A DNA stretch of 64,000 nucleotides from assembly GCA_003021175.1 (NCBI GenBank), contig PXQV01000003.1:89816-153815 (forward strand), read 5' to 3'. The notes beneath the pieces were generated by a model. The model saw only the letters and a program-made list of their open reading frames with translations, did not search any database and was not told the DNA's origin. Position 1 is the first letter of the stretch. Each line of letters opens with the position of its first letter. This DNA comes from Halobacteriales archaeon QH_7_66_36. GTDB lineage: Archaea > Halobacteriota > Halobacteria > Halobacteriales > Haloarculaceae. A program made the translations under genes and the position numbers. This document shows, piece by piece, positions 37,217 to 45,474 of this stretch.

Positions 37217-38059
37217 TTACACCGGGTCTCCGCGCGGCCCCTCGGCCGGGAACACCGCGACGTACGCCGCCCCCGATTCGTCGTCGGGACAGCGCTCCCT
37301 GACGCGGACGGCGAACTCCGCGCCGCTGACGTTCCGGGCGCCGATGTGGAGGCGAACCGGATACCGTCGCTCGCCGAAGCCCGCCACGTGGTCGTCGTAT
37401 CCACCCTCGACGTCGAGGTGGAGTCGGACCTCCTCGGGCGGTTCGCCGCCCTCACCGCCCTCCCTGTACTCGCTCCAGTCCCCGGCCGCACAGGCGCGGT
37501 AGCGGGGCGGCTCGACCCGCTCCGGGAGCGGCGTCGGGTTGGTGGCGACGAGTACGCCGACCTCCACCTCCGCCTCACGGGTCTCGGGGACCTGAATCTC
37601 CCCGGCGGTCCGAAGCTCGTACTGGAGGCCGCCCGTCGCCACGTCACCGACGACGACGAGCAGGGCCAGCGCCGCGACCGCGCCGAACAGCAGCGTCGCC
37701 CGACGGTCGTCCACGAGTCCACCGGTCTCGTCGAGCCGAGTTCGCAGACCGAACAGCGCCGCCGCGAGCGCCAGTAGTCCGACGGTGACGACTGCCGACC
37801 CGGCGTCGAAGGTGTTGGCGAACTTGACGAACAGACCGACGCCGGAGACGACGGCGACGGCGTAGCCGACCGTCCGCAGTTCGGCGTCGTCCGTGCGCTG
37901 GGTCAGCGCGACGATTCCGAGGACGAACGCGGCGACGAGTAGCCCGACCGAGACGGGCGAGAGTCCGCTCTCGACGTTGAACAGGAAGAAGAGGACACCG
38001 GCGGTCGCGAGAGTCCCGGTCGCCCAGTTGAACACCGTCTCGGCGTCGATGTCAGCCAT
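37217..38059 (-). CDS. Haloarchaeal membrane protein with extracytoplasmic domain
   Basis: 280 residues: about five N-terminal transmembrane helices (to about residue 140), then a soluble beta-rich domain (VPETREAEVEVGVLVATNPTPLP ... VRLHIGARNVSGAEFAVRVRERCPDDESG) with two or more Cys. No family recognised. The layout suggests a membrane-anchored sensor or structural protein. Confidence 0.6.
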   Translation of the reverse strand: MADIDAETVFNWATGTLATAGVLFFLFNVESGLSPVSVGLLVAAFVLGIVALTQRTDDAELRTVGYAVAVVSGVGLFVKFANTFDAGSAVVTVGLLALAAALFGLRTRLDETGGLVDDRRATLLFGAVAALALLVVVGDVATGGLQYELRTAGEIQVPETREAEVEVGVLVATNPTPLPERVEPPRYRACAAGDWSEYREGGEGGEPPEEVRLHLDVEGGYDDHVAGFGERRYPVRLHIGARNVSGAEFAVRVRERCPDDESGAAYVAVFPAEGPRGDPV

Positions 38060-38101
38060 GTGCGTCGCATCACCGGAGACGGAGGTATAGCTTCGGGAGG
38101 C

Positions 38102-39295
38102 TCAAACGGACGGTTGAGCGTCCCCGACGTTCCCGACGGGGAGCCGGCCAGCGACGTACAGTGCGAGCAGCGCGAACAACACGAACGTCAGCGCGACCGC
38201 GAACCCGGTGTACAGCGTGTCGAAGGGGACGCCCGCGTCGGTGAGCGAGCCGACGACGACGCCGCCCATCGACTGCGGGAGCATCATCGTCGCCGAGTAG
38301 GCGGTGTACGCCGAGGCTCGGTGGTGGTCCGGGAGCGACCCGAGCAGATACGTGTCCATCACCGGGAACAGCGAGTGGACGACGTACCCCAACGCGACGC
38401 TCGCGACGGCCAGCGGCCACAGCCCCGTCGCGTACGGGAACGCGAACAGACAGACGACGAAGCCGCCGACCACGCCGAGGATGAGCGGCACGTTCGACAG
38501 CCGGTCGGCGAGCTGGCCGCCGAACAGAAACGCCGGGATGCCAGCGGCAAAGACGATGGACAGCATGAGCCGCGCGGTCGACTGGTCAAGTCCCTTCGTG
38601 CCCATGTACGTCGGGAAGTAGTTGAACAGGCCGTTCCAGACGAAGCCGACGCTCCCGGTGACGAGGACGCCCGTGAGGATGATGGGCAACTGCGCGCGGG
38701 CCGCGGCCAACAGGTCGCGGTCCCTGCTGCCGGCGTCCGGGAGGTCCGTCCGCCGTGCGACGAGAAACAGCCCGACCGTGACGAGCGCGGCGGCGACCGC
38801 CATGACGAGAAACGTCGCGCGCCAGCCGCCGAACACCGCGACGACGGCGATGACGATGAGCGACGCGCCGGCGGCCGAGACCTGTGACGCCATCCCGTGG
38901 ATGCCGAGCGCGCGCCCGACCGAGTCGGGAAACAGCTCCGACACCAGCGGGTTCGCCGCGATGAAGTAGACGCCCGAGGCCAGCCCCATCAGGAAGCCCC
39001 CGGCAGCGAGCAGGGGAACGCTCGGCGCTGCGGCGGCGAGTGCCGCCGCGGCCGTGAGGACACACCCGGCACCGACGATGACCCGGTGGCGAGGGACGCG
39101 GGTCAACAGCCAGCCGGTGGGGACCCGAGGGAGTGCGCTTCCGAGCCACGCGGCGCTCACGACGACGCCGAGCGAGCCGACCGTGACCCCGAAGTCAGCG
39201 GCGATAGGCTCCAACAACGGGGCGAAGACCACCCGGGCGAGATTGACGAGAAACACCAGCGAGCAGAGGGAGGCGAAGAGGCGACGACGAGACAC
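38102..39295 (-). CDS. Major facilitator superfamily transporter
   Basis: 397 residues from GTG 39295 (VSRRRLFASLCSLVFLVNLARVVFAPLLEPIAADFGV); the track ORF adds over 120 non-homologous codons antisense to the SAMP1-like gene. Twelve hydrophobic segments are visible. The MFS motif A equivalent is in AFLFGGQLADRLSNVP and SALPRVPTGWLLTRVPRHR. The overall pattern is like small-solute or drug antiporters. Substrate unknown. Confidence 0.85.
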   Translation of the reverse strand: MSRRRLFASLCSLVFLVNLARVVFAPLLEPIAADFGVTVGSLGVVVSAAWLGSALPRVPTGWLLTRVPRHRVIVGAGCVLTAAAALAAAAPSVPLLAAGGFLMGLASGVYFIAANPLVSELFPDSVGRALGIHGMASQVSAAGASLIVIAVVAVFGGWRATFLVMAVAAALVTVGLFLVARRTDLPDAGSRDRDLLAAARAQLPIILTGVLVTGSVGFVWNGLFNYFPTYMGTKGLDQSTARLMLSIVFAAGIPAFLFGGQLADRLSNVPLILGVVGGFVVCLFAFPYATGLWPLAVASVALGYVVHSLFPVMDTYLLGSLPDHHRASAYTAYSATMMLPQSMGGVVVGSLTDAGVPFDTLYTGFAVALTFVLFALLALYVAGRLPVGNVGDAQPSV

Positions 39296-39419
39296 GACCG
39301 CGTTTCGACGCGGCACGGTTATAGACTGTCGAAACGGAACCGCGACACCGACGCGCCGGGCACACGGCAGTTCGTCCGCTGACACAACTCCTAAGCCCGG
39401 CGACCCGCTCTCTCCGTCC

Positions 39420-39698
39420 GTGAAGTGGAAGCTGTTCGCCAATCTCGCCGAGACGGCGGGAACGAAGCAGGTCGAGGTGGCCGTCGACGGGGAAGCGACG
39501 TTCCGTGACGCGGTCGACGCGCTCATGGAGACGCATCCGGAACTGCGCGAGGAGGTGCTGGACGAGAAGGGCGACATCCGCGAGCACATCCGCGTGCTCC
39601 GCAACGAGTCGAACCCCTTCGTCGCCGACGACGGCTTCGACACCGTGTTGGAGGAGGGCGACACGCTCGCGCTGTTCCCGCCCGTCTCCGGCGGCTGA
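39420..39698 (+). CDS. SAMP1-like ubiquitin-fold modifier / MoaD-like protein
   Basis: 92 residues from GTG 39420 (MKWKLFANLAETAGTKQVEV), a beta-grasp fold ending in the diagnostic VSGG C-terminus. Such proteins are adenylated by the E1-like UbaA/MoeB and act as a sulphur carrier in molybdopterin synthesis, as a protein modifier (sampylation), or both. The acidic insert (LREEVLDEKGDIREHIRVLRNESNPFVADDG) matches haloarchaeal SAMP1 types. Confidence 0.85.
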   Translation: MKWKLFANLAETAGTKQVEVAVDGEATFRDAVDALMETHPELREEVLDEKGDIREHIRVLRNESNPFVADDGFDTVLEEGDTLALFPPVSGG

Positions 39699-39734
39699 GC
39701 GCACGTCGGCGCGATAGCCGCAACCGTTCTCGTC

Positions 39735-40619
39735 TCAGCGACTCGTCAGGTCCGCTTCGAGGACGAAGTCGGGTTCATCGGAGATGCCCGCTCGGACGTG
39801 TGCGGCGTCGCTGACGTGCCGGGCGGTTTCGGGGACGAACACGCGCGTCCCGTCGACGCCGAGGGTAGCGGCGTCGCGGGCAATCGCCGCGACGAGCGAG
39901 CGAAGCGCCTCGGTGTCGGCCCACGACGCGACGCCGTACTCGGCGTACGTCTCGTCGTCGCCGTACTCGGTCGTCCGCACGCGGAAGGTCATCGCGCGCG
40001 TCCCGCCGTCGTCACCGACCGCGAGCACGCGCTCCTCGGCGGCGGCGCGGTGGAGTCGCTCGCGCGTGAGTTCGGCGACGGCGTACGTCTCGTCGAGGTC
40101 CAATGCGAGCCCCTGCAGCGCGTCGTTGGCGTCGCTCCGGTGGAAACACGACCACGCGGCGTCCGGCGCGTTACGGACCGACAGCGCGGGTTCGGCGGTC
40201 GCGTTCGGCGCGGGCGTCATCCAGCGGAACTCCGTGGCCGGGCCGAATCCGACGGCGCGTGAACTCCCGAGTCCCGCCTGATTCCACGAGAACACCATGT
40301 TGCGACAGACGGTCGCGCCGCGCTCGCGACACCAGTCGAAGGCCCGCTCCGAGAGCCTCGTAGAGACGCCATCGCCCCGGTAGTCGGGATGCACGCGCAT
40401 CCCCTGTGCCCATCCCTCGTGAGGCGAGAGCATCACGGCCTGACAGATGCCGGCGGCGGCGTCGCCGTCGTCGGCTACGAACGTCTCGCTTCCCTCGGTG
40501 TCGATCCAGTCGTGGTACACCCGGGGGATGTAGTCCTCGCCGTCTCGGTCTGCCCACGTGTCCTCGGTGAACGCCGCGACCGCCTCGTAGTCGTCGTGCG
40601 TCGCCGGCCTGACGTTCAT
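39735..40619 (-). CDS. GNAT-family acetyltransferase
   Basis: 294 residues from MNVRPATHDDYEAVAAFTEDTW. The acetyl-CoA loop is GMRVHPDYRGDGVSTRLSERAFDWCRERGA, the R/Q-x-x-G-x-G/A-type motif in GNAT enzymes. A second, poorly conserved half occupies residues 150-294, giving a double-GNAT layout common in haloarchaea. It overlaps the gatD stop by 4 bases. Confidence 0.8.
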   Translation of the reverse strand: MNVRPATHDDYEAVAAFTEDTWADRDGEDYIPRVYHDWIDTEGSETFVADDGDAAAGICQAVMLSPHEGWAQGMRVHPDYRGDGVSTRLSERAFDWCRERGATVCRNMVFSWNQAGLGSSRAVGFGPATEFRWMTPAPNATAEPALSVRNAPDAAWSCFHRSDANDALQGLALDLDETYAVAELTRERLHRAAAEERVLAVGDDGGTRAMTFRVRTTEYGDDETYAEYGVASWADTEALRSLVAAIARDAATLGVDGTRVFVPETARHVSDAAHVRAGISDEPDFVLEADLTSR

Positions 40620-41881
40620 GCTTGCCACGGCGTCGAGCGGTCGGTCGCCTCGCCGGCGAGCGATTCACCCATCGTCGCCGCCGGGTCGTCGCGGTTGGCG
40701 AGCGCCCACATCAGTTTCACGTATGCCGTCTCGGGAAGCGTGTCCTCCGCCTCGACGACGCCTGCGTCCAGCAAATCACGCCCGGTATCGTACACGCGGT
40801 CGCAGACCCGGCCCTCAATACAGGCGGAGGTCATCGCGACGACGGTGCCGTCATCAACCATCTCGTCGAGCGTCGACACGAGGTCCGTGTGGACGTGGCC
40901 GAGCCCGGTTCCCTCGATCACCAGTCCGTCGACGCCGGCGAGTCGCTCCAGCCGCTGGGCGTCCATGCCGGGCGTGAACTTCAGCAGTTCAACGTCGTCG
41001 TTCAGCTCGGCGGCGAGTCGGAGGTCGTTCTCGCCCCGCGCGGTGTGGTCGGCGTGGAACGTGACCGCCCCGGACTCCTCGGCGCTCGCGGCGTCGTAAT
41101 CGACGTGGCCGAGCGGCTCCGCGCCGACAGTCTCGAAGGCGTCGCGGCGCGAGGTGTGATTCTTCCGGACCCGCGTGCCGCGGTGGAGCGCACACCGGTC
41201 GTCCGAACTCCCGGCGTGCATACACACCATGACCTCCGCGCAGTCCGCCGTCGCGGCCTCCACCGCGCAGACGGCGTTCATCACGTTGTCCGACGAGGGG
41301 CGGTCTGCCGAGCGCTGGCTCCCGGTGAACACGACCGGCACGGGCGTGTCGAGCATGAAGGCGAGCGCGCTCGCGGTGTACTGCATCGTGTCCGTCCCGT
41401 GCATGACGACGACGCCGTCCGCGCCGGCCTCGACCTCCTCGCGGACGGCCTCTGCGAGCTCCTGCCAGACGTCCGACGTCATGTTCTCCGAGAGGATGTT
41501 GGCGACGACCCGGCCCCGGTAGTTGGCGCGGCCCGCGAGATCCGGAACGGCCCGGAGCACGTCCTCGGCGTCGAACTGGGCCGTGACCGCGCCGGTGCGG
41601 TAGTCGACGGTCGAGGCGATGGTGCCGCCCGTCGAGATGAGCGCCACCGTCGGCAGGTCGTCGTCGAACGCGACTTCCGACCCCGACTCAGTATCGCCCG
41701 CCGTCCCGACCGCGTACACGTCGGTGTCGAGCACGTCTACCGTGGCCGCCTCGCGGTCGACGCCGACGTTGTAGCCGCCTTCGAGTTTCACGACCAGTTC
41801 CGACTCCGTCGTCGAGGGCATCAGGACGCCCTCGTGGGTCACGTCGCCGCGCTCGACGCGGACCCGGTCGCCTGCGTTCAT
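40616..41881 (-). CDS. gatD: Glu-tRNA(Gln) amidotransferase subunit D
   Basis: 421 residues from MNAGDRVRVERGDVTHEGVLMPS; the 705-residue track ORF is over-extended. N-terminal SH3-like AnsA-like domain (about 90 residues) is followed by the L-asparaginase domain with catalytic Thr in ALISTGGTIASTVDYRTGAV and the second Thr-Asp pair in VVMHGTDTMQYTASAL. It supplies ammonia to GatE for making Gln-tRNA(Gln). gatC and gatA at 20 kb belong to the separate GatCAB system. Confidence 0.94.
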   Translation of the reverse strand: MNAGDRVRVERGDVTHEGVLMPSTTESELVVKLEGGYNVGVDREAATVDVLDTDVYAVGTAGDTESGSEVAFDDDLPTVALISTGGTIASTVDYRTGAVTAQFDAEDVLRAVPDLAGRANYRGRVVANILSENMTSDVWQELAEAVREEVEAGADGVVVMHGTDTMQYTASALAFMLDTPVPVVFTGSQRSADRPSSDNVMNAVCAVEAATADCAEVMVCMHAGSSDDRCALHRGTRVRKNHTSRRDAFETVGAEPLGHVDYDAASAEESGAVTFHADHTARGENDLRLAAELNDDVELLKFTPGMDAQRLERLAGVDGLVIEGTGLGHVHTDLVSTLDEMVDDGTVVAMTSACIEGRVCDRVYDTGRDLLDAGVVEAEDTLPETAYVKLMWALANRDDPAATMGESLAGEATDRSTPWQA

Positions 41882-42052
41882 GCCCGTCGCTATCCGGTCG
41901 GCAGACTTGAATCCATCCGTGTGGCCGAGCGGAACGTCGAGGCGGCGCTCGGCCTGTGGACGCGCGGGACGCCGGCAGTCGCCGCGACTCGCCGGTTCAT
42001 CGCGGCGACGACTGAGCGAAAGGCCGTTATCCGCGGCCGCCGAACGTGGCGT

Positions 42053-42505
42053 ATGACGCGTAGCGACGAGGTGCTCGCCGAACGCGACCGGGAGCCGACG
42101 ACGGAGGAACCGACCAGCGGGGGCCGACTCTCCGGGCTGCGCGGCCGCATCGGAGTACCGTTCTCGTTTCGGACGTTTCTGCTCGCAGTCGCGTTCGCCG
42201 TCGGTGGCTCCGCGCTCGCCGGCCTGATCCCGTTCGTTCCGGGCACCGTCGCGACGCTGGCGGGCGTCTTCGTCGGCGGTTTCGCGCTCGGTCTCGTCCG
42301 CGCCACGCGGTCGTATCTCGAGGCAGCCGCCGCCGGGACGGGGACGGCCGTCGTCGCCGCCGTCTCGCAGTATCTGCTGCTCTCCTTCGTCGGCGAGGTC
42401 GGGGTTCCGGTGGCGCTGATCGGTGCCGGATCGGGGCTGCTCACTGCTGTCGTCGGCCACTACTTCGGGCGCGACCTCCGTGCCGGCCTGACGCGCGACC
42501 TCTAA
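42053..42505 (+). CDS. Haloarchaeal membrane protein
   Basis: 150 residues: a charged N-terminal 45 residues (MTRSDEVLAERDREPTTEEP) and four glycine-rich hydrophobic helices (AVAFAVGGSALAGLIPFVPGTVATLAGVFVGGFALG and following). The glycine-zipper-like repeats recall DUF456-type small membrane proteins. No function assigned. Convergent overlap of 4 bases with the ArsR-type gene. Confidence 0.65.
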   Translation: MTRSDEVLAERDREPTTEEPTSGGRLSGLRGRIGVPFSFRTFLLAVAFAVGGSALAGLIPFVPGTVATLAGVFVGGFALGLVRATRSYLEAAAAGTGTAVVAAVSQYLLLSFVGEVGVPVALIGAGSGLLTAVVGHYFGRDLRAGLTRDL

Positions 42506-43203
42506 ACGAGCCGCCAGCGGCCGTCTTCGTGGCCGACGACGCCGAGGTCTTCGAGCCGGTGGAGGGCGTCCTCCGTCATCTCCCGGCTGGCGTCGACGCG
42601 GCGTGCGGCCGCCTCCGTCGTCTCCGCGCCGTCGACTAACGCCGACAGCAGTTCGGCATAAAAGCGGCCGTCGCGCTCGCCGAGCTGTTCGGAGATGCGG
42701 TCCATCACGTCCGTGAGCTGTCCCTGCACCCACCGTTGGGCCATCGAGAGTTCGTTTTCCAGTGTCTCCAGCCGTTCGAGTTCCGAGGCCAACTCCTGCA
42801 GTTCCCCGTCACGTTGCCGAGAGTCGCCACACGACTCGCCTGCGTCGCCGTCCGGCGGCTCGTCGCTTTCGCCTTCGACGTGGATGCTCAGATAGCGACA
42901 CCGGGCCATGTCGAGCGATCTGGACGCCGAATACGCGGATTTCGTCCCGAACTCGTACGGCGAGACGTTCACCTCCAGCCGGAGATTGCGCGCAATCGAG
43001 AAGTACTTCCGCCGCCGTTCGTCGACGCGAGAATCGACGAGTCCCGCCTCCTCTAACTTCTGGAGGTGGTCGATAACTGCCTTCGGACTCACGCCGAGAT
43101 ACTCAGATATCTCCGTGACGTAACAGGGCTTGCGGGCGAGCAACCGCAGGATGCGCCGTCGGTTCTCGTTCCCCAGCAGGTCGAGCAGCGCGGCGGAGTC
43201 CAT
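42502..43203 (-). CDS. ArsR-family winged-helix regulator
   Basis: 233 residues. The N-terminal wHTH is MDSAALLDLLGNENRRRILRLLARKPCYVTEISEYLGVSPKAVIDHLQKLEEAGLVDSR, with the wing at DERRRKYFSIARNLRLEVN. A central acidic linker and a coiled-coil (QELASELERLETLENELSMAQ) lead to a second HTH-like segment at the C-terminus. This is a common haloarchaeal regulator layout; the target is unknown. Confidence 0.82.
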   Translation of the reverse strand: MDSAALLDLLGNENRRRILRLLARKPCYVTEISEYLGVSPKAVIDHLQKLEEAGLVDSRVDERRRKYFSIARNLRLEVNVSPYEFGTKSAYSASRSLDMARCRYLSIHVEGESDEPPDGDAGESCGDSRQRDGELQELASELERLETLENELSMAQRWVQGQLTDVMDRISEQLGERDGRFYAELLSALVDGAETTEAAARRVDASREMTEDALHRLEDLGVVGHEDGRWRLV

Positions 43204-43271
43204 TCACCTGATGTAATCCCTCGGAAGGTATAACCACACCGCTGTCTCCGCCGCGTCACTCACCGTCGGTA

Positions 43272-44081
43272 CTACGCTTCCGTCTCGGTGGCCGTCGGTG
43301 TCGGTGTCGCCGTTCCAGTGTCGTCGGGTCTGCCCTTGTTCCCGGACGGCCCCTCACCGTCCGGGTTACTTCCGTTTCCCTCGTCCGGTGCGTCAGTTGC
43401 GTTGTCTGTTCCTGCTCGCTCGTCGCTCCGCGACTGGTTCGTCCCCTCACCGGATGCATTGCCCGGCGACCCGTCGTCCGTCTCGGTTCGGTTCTCCGGG
43501 CCGCGGTCCGCCGGTGGGCCGCGCTCGTCCCTTCTCGGCGAGTCGGCGATGTCGCCGGCGATGTCGGACACCTCCGACCCGTTCAGATCCGAGGCGTTCC
43601 GGCGGAGTTGGTCGAGCGACGACTCGTTGATGCCGGCCGCAGACGCCGCCTGATCGGTCGTGTTGATCCCCCGCCGAAGCGAGTTGATCTCTGCGGTCAG
43701 CCGAGCGGCTTTCGCACGGTCGGCGACGGTCTGGTTCCCTTCCTGTGTCAGTATCGCCTGTCGCTGCTCGCGGAGGCGCTCCAACTGCGCTTGGAGCGTC
43801 TCGGTCCGCTCGGCGACGAGGGCTCGTTGCGACTCGTTCGACGCGTTGTTCATCTGTGCGCGGAACACCTCGTTGTCCACCTCACCCTCGGCGTCGGCGG
43901 CGCTGGCCTGCATGAAGCCGGAGATAGACGCGCCCATCGACGCGTTCTCCGTTCCGCTGTCCGGCGGTGCCGCGGGACTGTCGGCCGTCGGACCGGAGGT
44001 TACTGCTCCGACTGCGCCGGGCCCCACCGTCGCCAGCGCGACGGCCAGCGCGACGACGACCACCAGCGATCGGTTCATCAT
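43272..44081 (-). CDS. Secreted coiled-coil protein with Thr/Pro C-terminus
   Basis: 269 residues with a Sec signal peptide (SLVVVVALAVALATVGPGAVGAV) and no clear anchor. A helical core (residues about 70-170) is rich in Gln/Arg/Glu and is followed by an acidic Asn/Asp/Gly-rich tail ending in PTPTATETEA. Many N-x-S/T sequons (NNAS, NQT, NTT, NES, NAS, NGS) suggest surface glycosylation. No enzymatic motif. Start could be the first or second Met. Confidence 0.65.
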   Translation of the reverse strand: MMNRSLVVVVALAVALATVGPGAVGAVTSGPTADSPAAPPDSGTENASMGASISGFMQASAADAEGEVDNEVFRAQMNNASNESQRALVAERTETLQAQLERLREQRQAILTQEGNQTVADRAKAARLTAEINSLRRGINTTDQAASAAGINESSLDQLRRNASDLNGSEVSDIAGDIADSPRRDERGPPADRGPENRTETDDGSPGNASGEGTNQSRSDERAGTDNATDAPDEGNGSNPDGEGPSGNKGRPDDTGTATPTPTATETEA

Positions 44082-44184
44082 CTTACCACTCGTAGCTCCT
44101 ATCCATCTATAAAAACCGACAGCCGTTCCCTCGTTTCATTCCGTTCAAATCCGTTTAATCCGCGCAATACCGCTCGAATGCGAG

Positions 44185-44841
44185 TCATATCGTCAGTGAT
44201 GTCCACGAGAGGCCAGCGTCGAGTCCGGACACTCTGAACTCCGGTCCCTCTCGCGTCGGGCGCAGTTCCACAAGCGCGTCGAACGCGTCGGCGAGCATCG
44301 CGACCGTCTGCTCGTGGCAGGTCGCGGTGTCGATCGTCGAGACGCCGAGATAGCCGCCGCGGTCGACCCTATCTATTATCGTCCGGAGAAACTTGTACAC
44401 CGCGCCGTGATCCATCCGTTCGAGCATCGCGGTCGCGGAGAGATGGCCGACGCGCAGGCCGTCCGTGCCCATCGTCACGTACCGTTCGATCTGGCGGCCG
44501 AACGCCGACCCGATGCCGGCGAGGTCTGTCGGCGCATCGACCGCGACCACCCGATCGTCGTCGTCGTCGGTGCCGAAGCCGGTCGCGTCGATGATGCGGA
44601 GTCGTTGGTCGTCCGTGTCGCCGGCGCTCTCGTCGGCCGCCACGAGCGGTCGCGCGCCGAGGTCCACGCTCACGACGATGACTCCGTCCGCCCGGCGCTG
44701 GCCGGCCGCGAGAAACTCGAGTGCGACCTCGCGTTTGTCCACGTCGGGCGGCCCGGCGATCAGGAGACTCGTCCCGGCGGGGACGTGGCGGACGCCGTCC
44801 GTCGGAACCGACGGACTCAGATCGTACGCGGCGTCGCTCAT
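44185..44841 (-). CDS. KaiC/RecA-like signalling protein with degenerate Walker A
   Basis: 218 residues: LLIAGPPDVDKREVALEFLAAGQRRADGVIVVSVD is the beginning of a KaiC-like fold, but the P-loop is GPPDVDKRE, not GxxxxGK[ST], so ATP hydrolysis is doubtful. The Walker B-like strand is GVIVVSVDLGA. Such proteins occur beside histidine kinases in haloarchaea (DUF7504-like, from memory). Its start overlaps the receiver gene stop (ATGA), so it is co-translated with the HalX protein. Confidence 0.65.
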   Translation of the reverse strand: MSDAAYDLSPSVPTDGVRHVPAGTSLLIAGPPDVDKREVALEFLAAGQRRADGVIVVSVDLGARPLVAADESAGDTDDQRLRIIDATGFGTDDDDDRVVAVDAPTDLAGIGSAFGRQIERYVTMGTDGLRVGHLSATAMLERMDHGAVYKFLRTIIDRVDRGGYLGVSTIDTATCHEQTVAMLADAFDALVELRPTREGPEFRVSGLDAGLSWTSLTI

Positions 44842-45419
44842 CTCTCGTCTTCGATCCCGCGAAGCGTTGCGACGAACGCCTCGTCGTCGGCTCCCGTCTC
44901 GTCGAGTTCTTCGTCGAGCTGCTCCGGTCGACGCTCTAACTGCTGGTACTCGTCGCTTTCGGCTAACTCCTCGTCGCTCCGGTGTGCCTGTAGGGTCTGC
45001 TTCTTCTCCAACAGCGCGGTGTACTCGTCGAGGGCATCGGCGTAGTTGTTGCGCTCCTGTAGCCGGTCGATGACCTCGCGAACCGCCGTCTCGGTCACCG
45101 GCTTCGTGAGATAGGCGTCGAACCCCATCTCGATGATGTCGATATCCGGTTCGACCGCCGTCACCATCGCGTAGCGCGTGTCGAGGTCACGCTCGCGGAG
45201 CGCTTCGAGCGTCTCGCGACCCGAGAGCCCGGGCATCATCCGGTTGAGCAGCGCGATGTCCGGGTCCCCGTCCATCTCGTCAACGGCCGACGGCGCGGCT
45301 TCGCCGTCCGAGGCAGTCACTACCTCGAAATCTCCCCCGAGCCACGGCCAGTACGTCTCCCGCAGGTCGTCGTCGTCCTCGACGACGAGCACGGTCGATG
45401 TGCTGTCGGCGTCGGTCAC
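44838..45419 (-). CDS. HalX-domain response regulator with Asn at the phospho-acceptor site
   Basis: 193 residues from GTG 45419 (MTDADSTSTVLVVEDDDDLR). The receiver has the acidic pocket (VEDDDD), Thr (MVTAVEP) and Lys (LTKPV), but the strand-3 acceptor reads IALLNRMMPG, with Asn59 (codon AAC at 45243-45245) where relatives have LLDRxMPG. The C-terminal HalX helix pair (YADALDEYTALLEKKQTLQAHRSDEELAES) follows. It may signal by phosphorylation-independent contact or be a decoy. It is followed by the KaiC-like gene with overlap. Confidence 0.85.
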   Translation of the reverse strand: MTDADSTSTVLVVEDDDDLRETYWPWLGGDFEVVTASDGEAAPSAVDEMDGDPDIALLNRMMPGLSGRETLEALRERDLDTRYAMVTAVEPDIDIIEMGFDAYLTKPVTETAVREVIDRLQERNNYADALDEYTALLEKKQTLQAHRSDEELAESDEYQQLERRPEQLDEELDETGADDEAFVATLRGIEDER

Positions 45420-45474
45420 TATACTACGGTTAAATCTGTGAGCACACATAACGGACGGCTCGGAGCGACCGGAG

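Noticed and set aside
38102-39664. 520-residue version of the MFS transporter
   Set aside because: The first 120 or so codons are antisense to the SAMP1-like gene; transmembrane homology starts at GTG 39295.
20030-41881. Presence of both gatC-gatA and gatD in the same window as a possible oddity
   Set aside because: Haloarchaea normally have both the GatCAB and GatDE systems; this is expected.
40616-42733. 705-residue version of GatD in the ORF track
   Set aside because: Only the part from ATG 41881 matches GatD; the upstream extension lies antisense to the membrane protein gene and has Arg-rich shadow composition.
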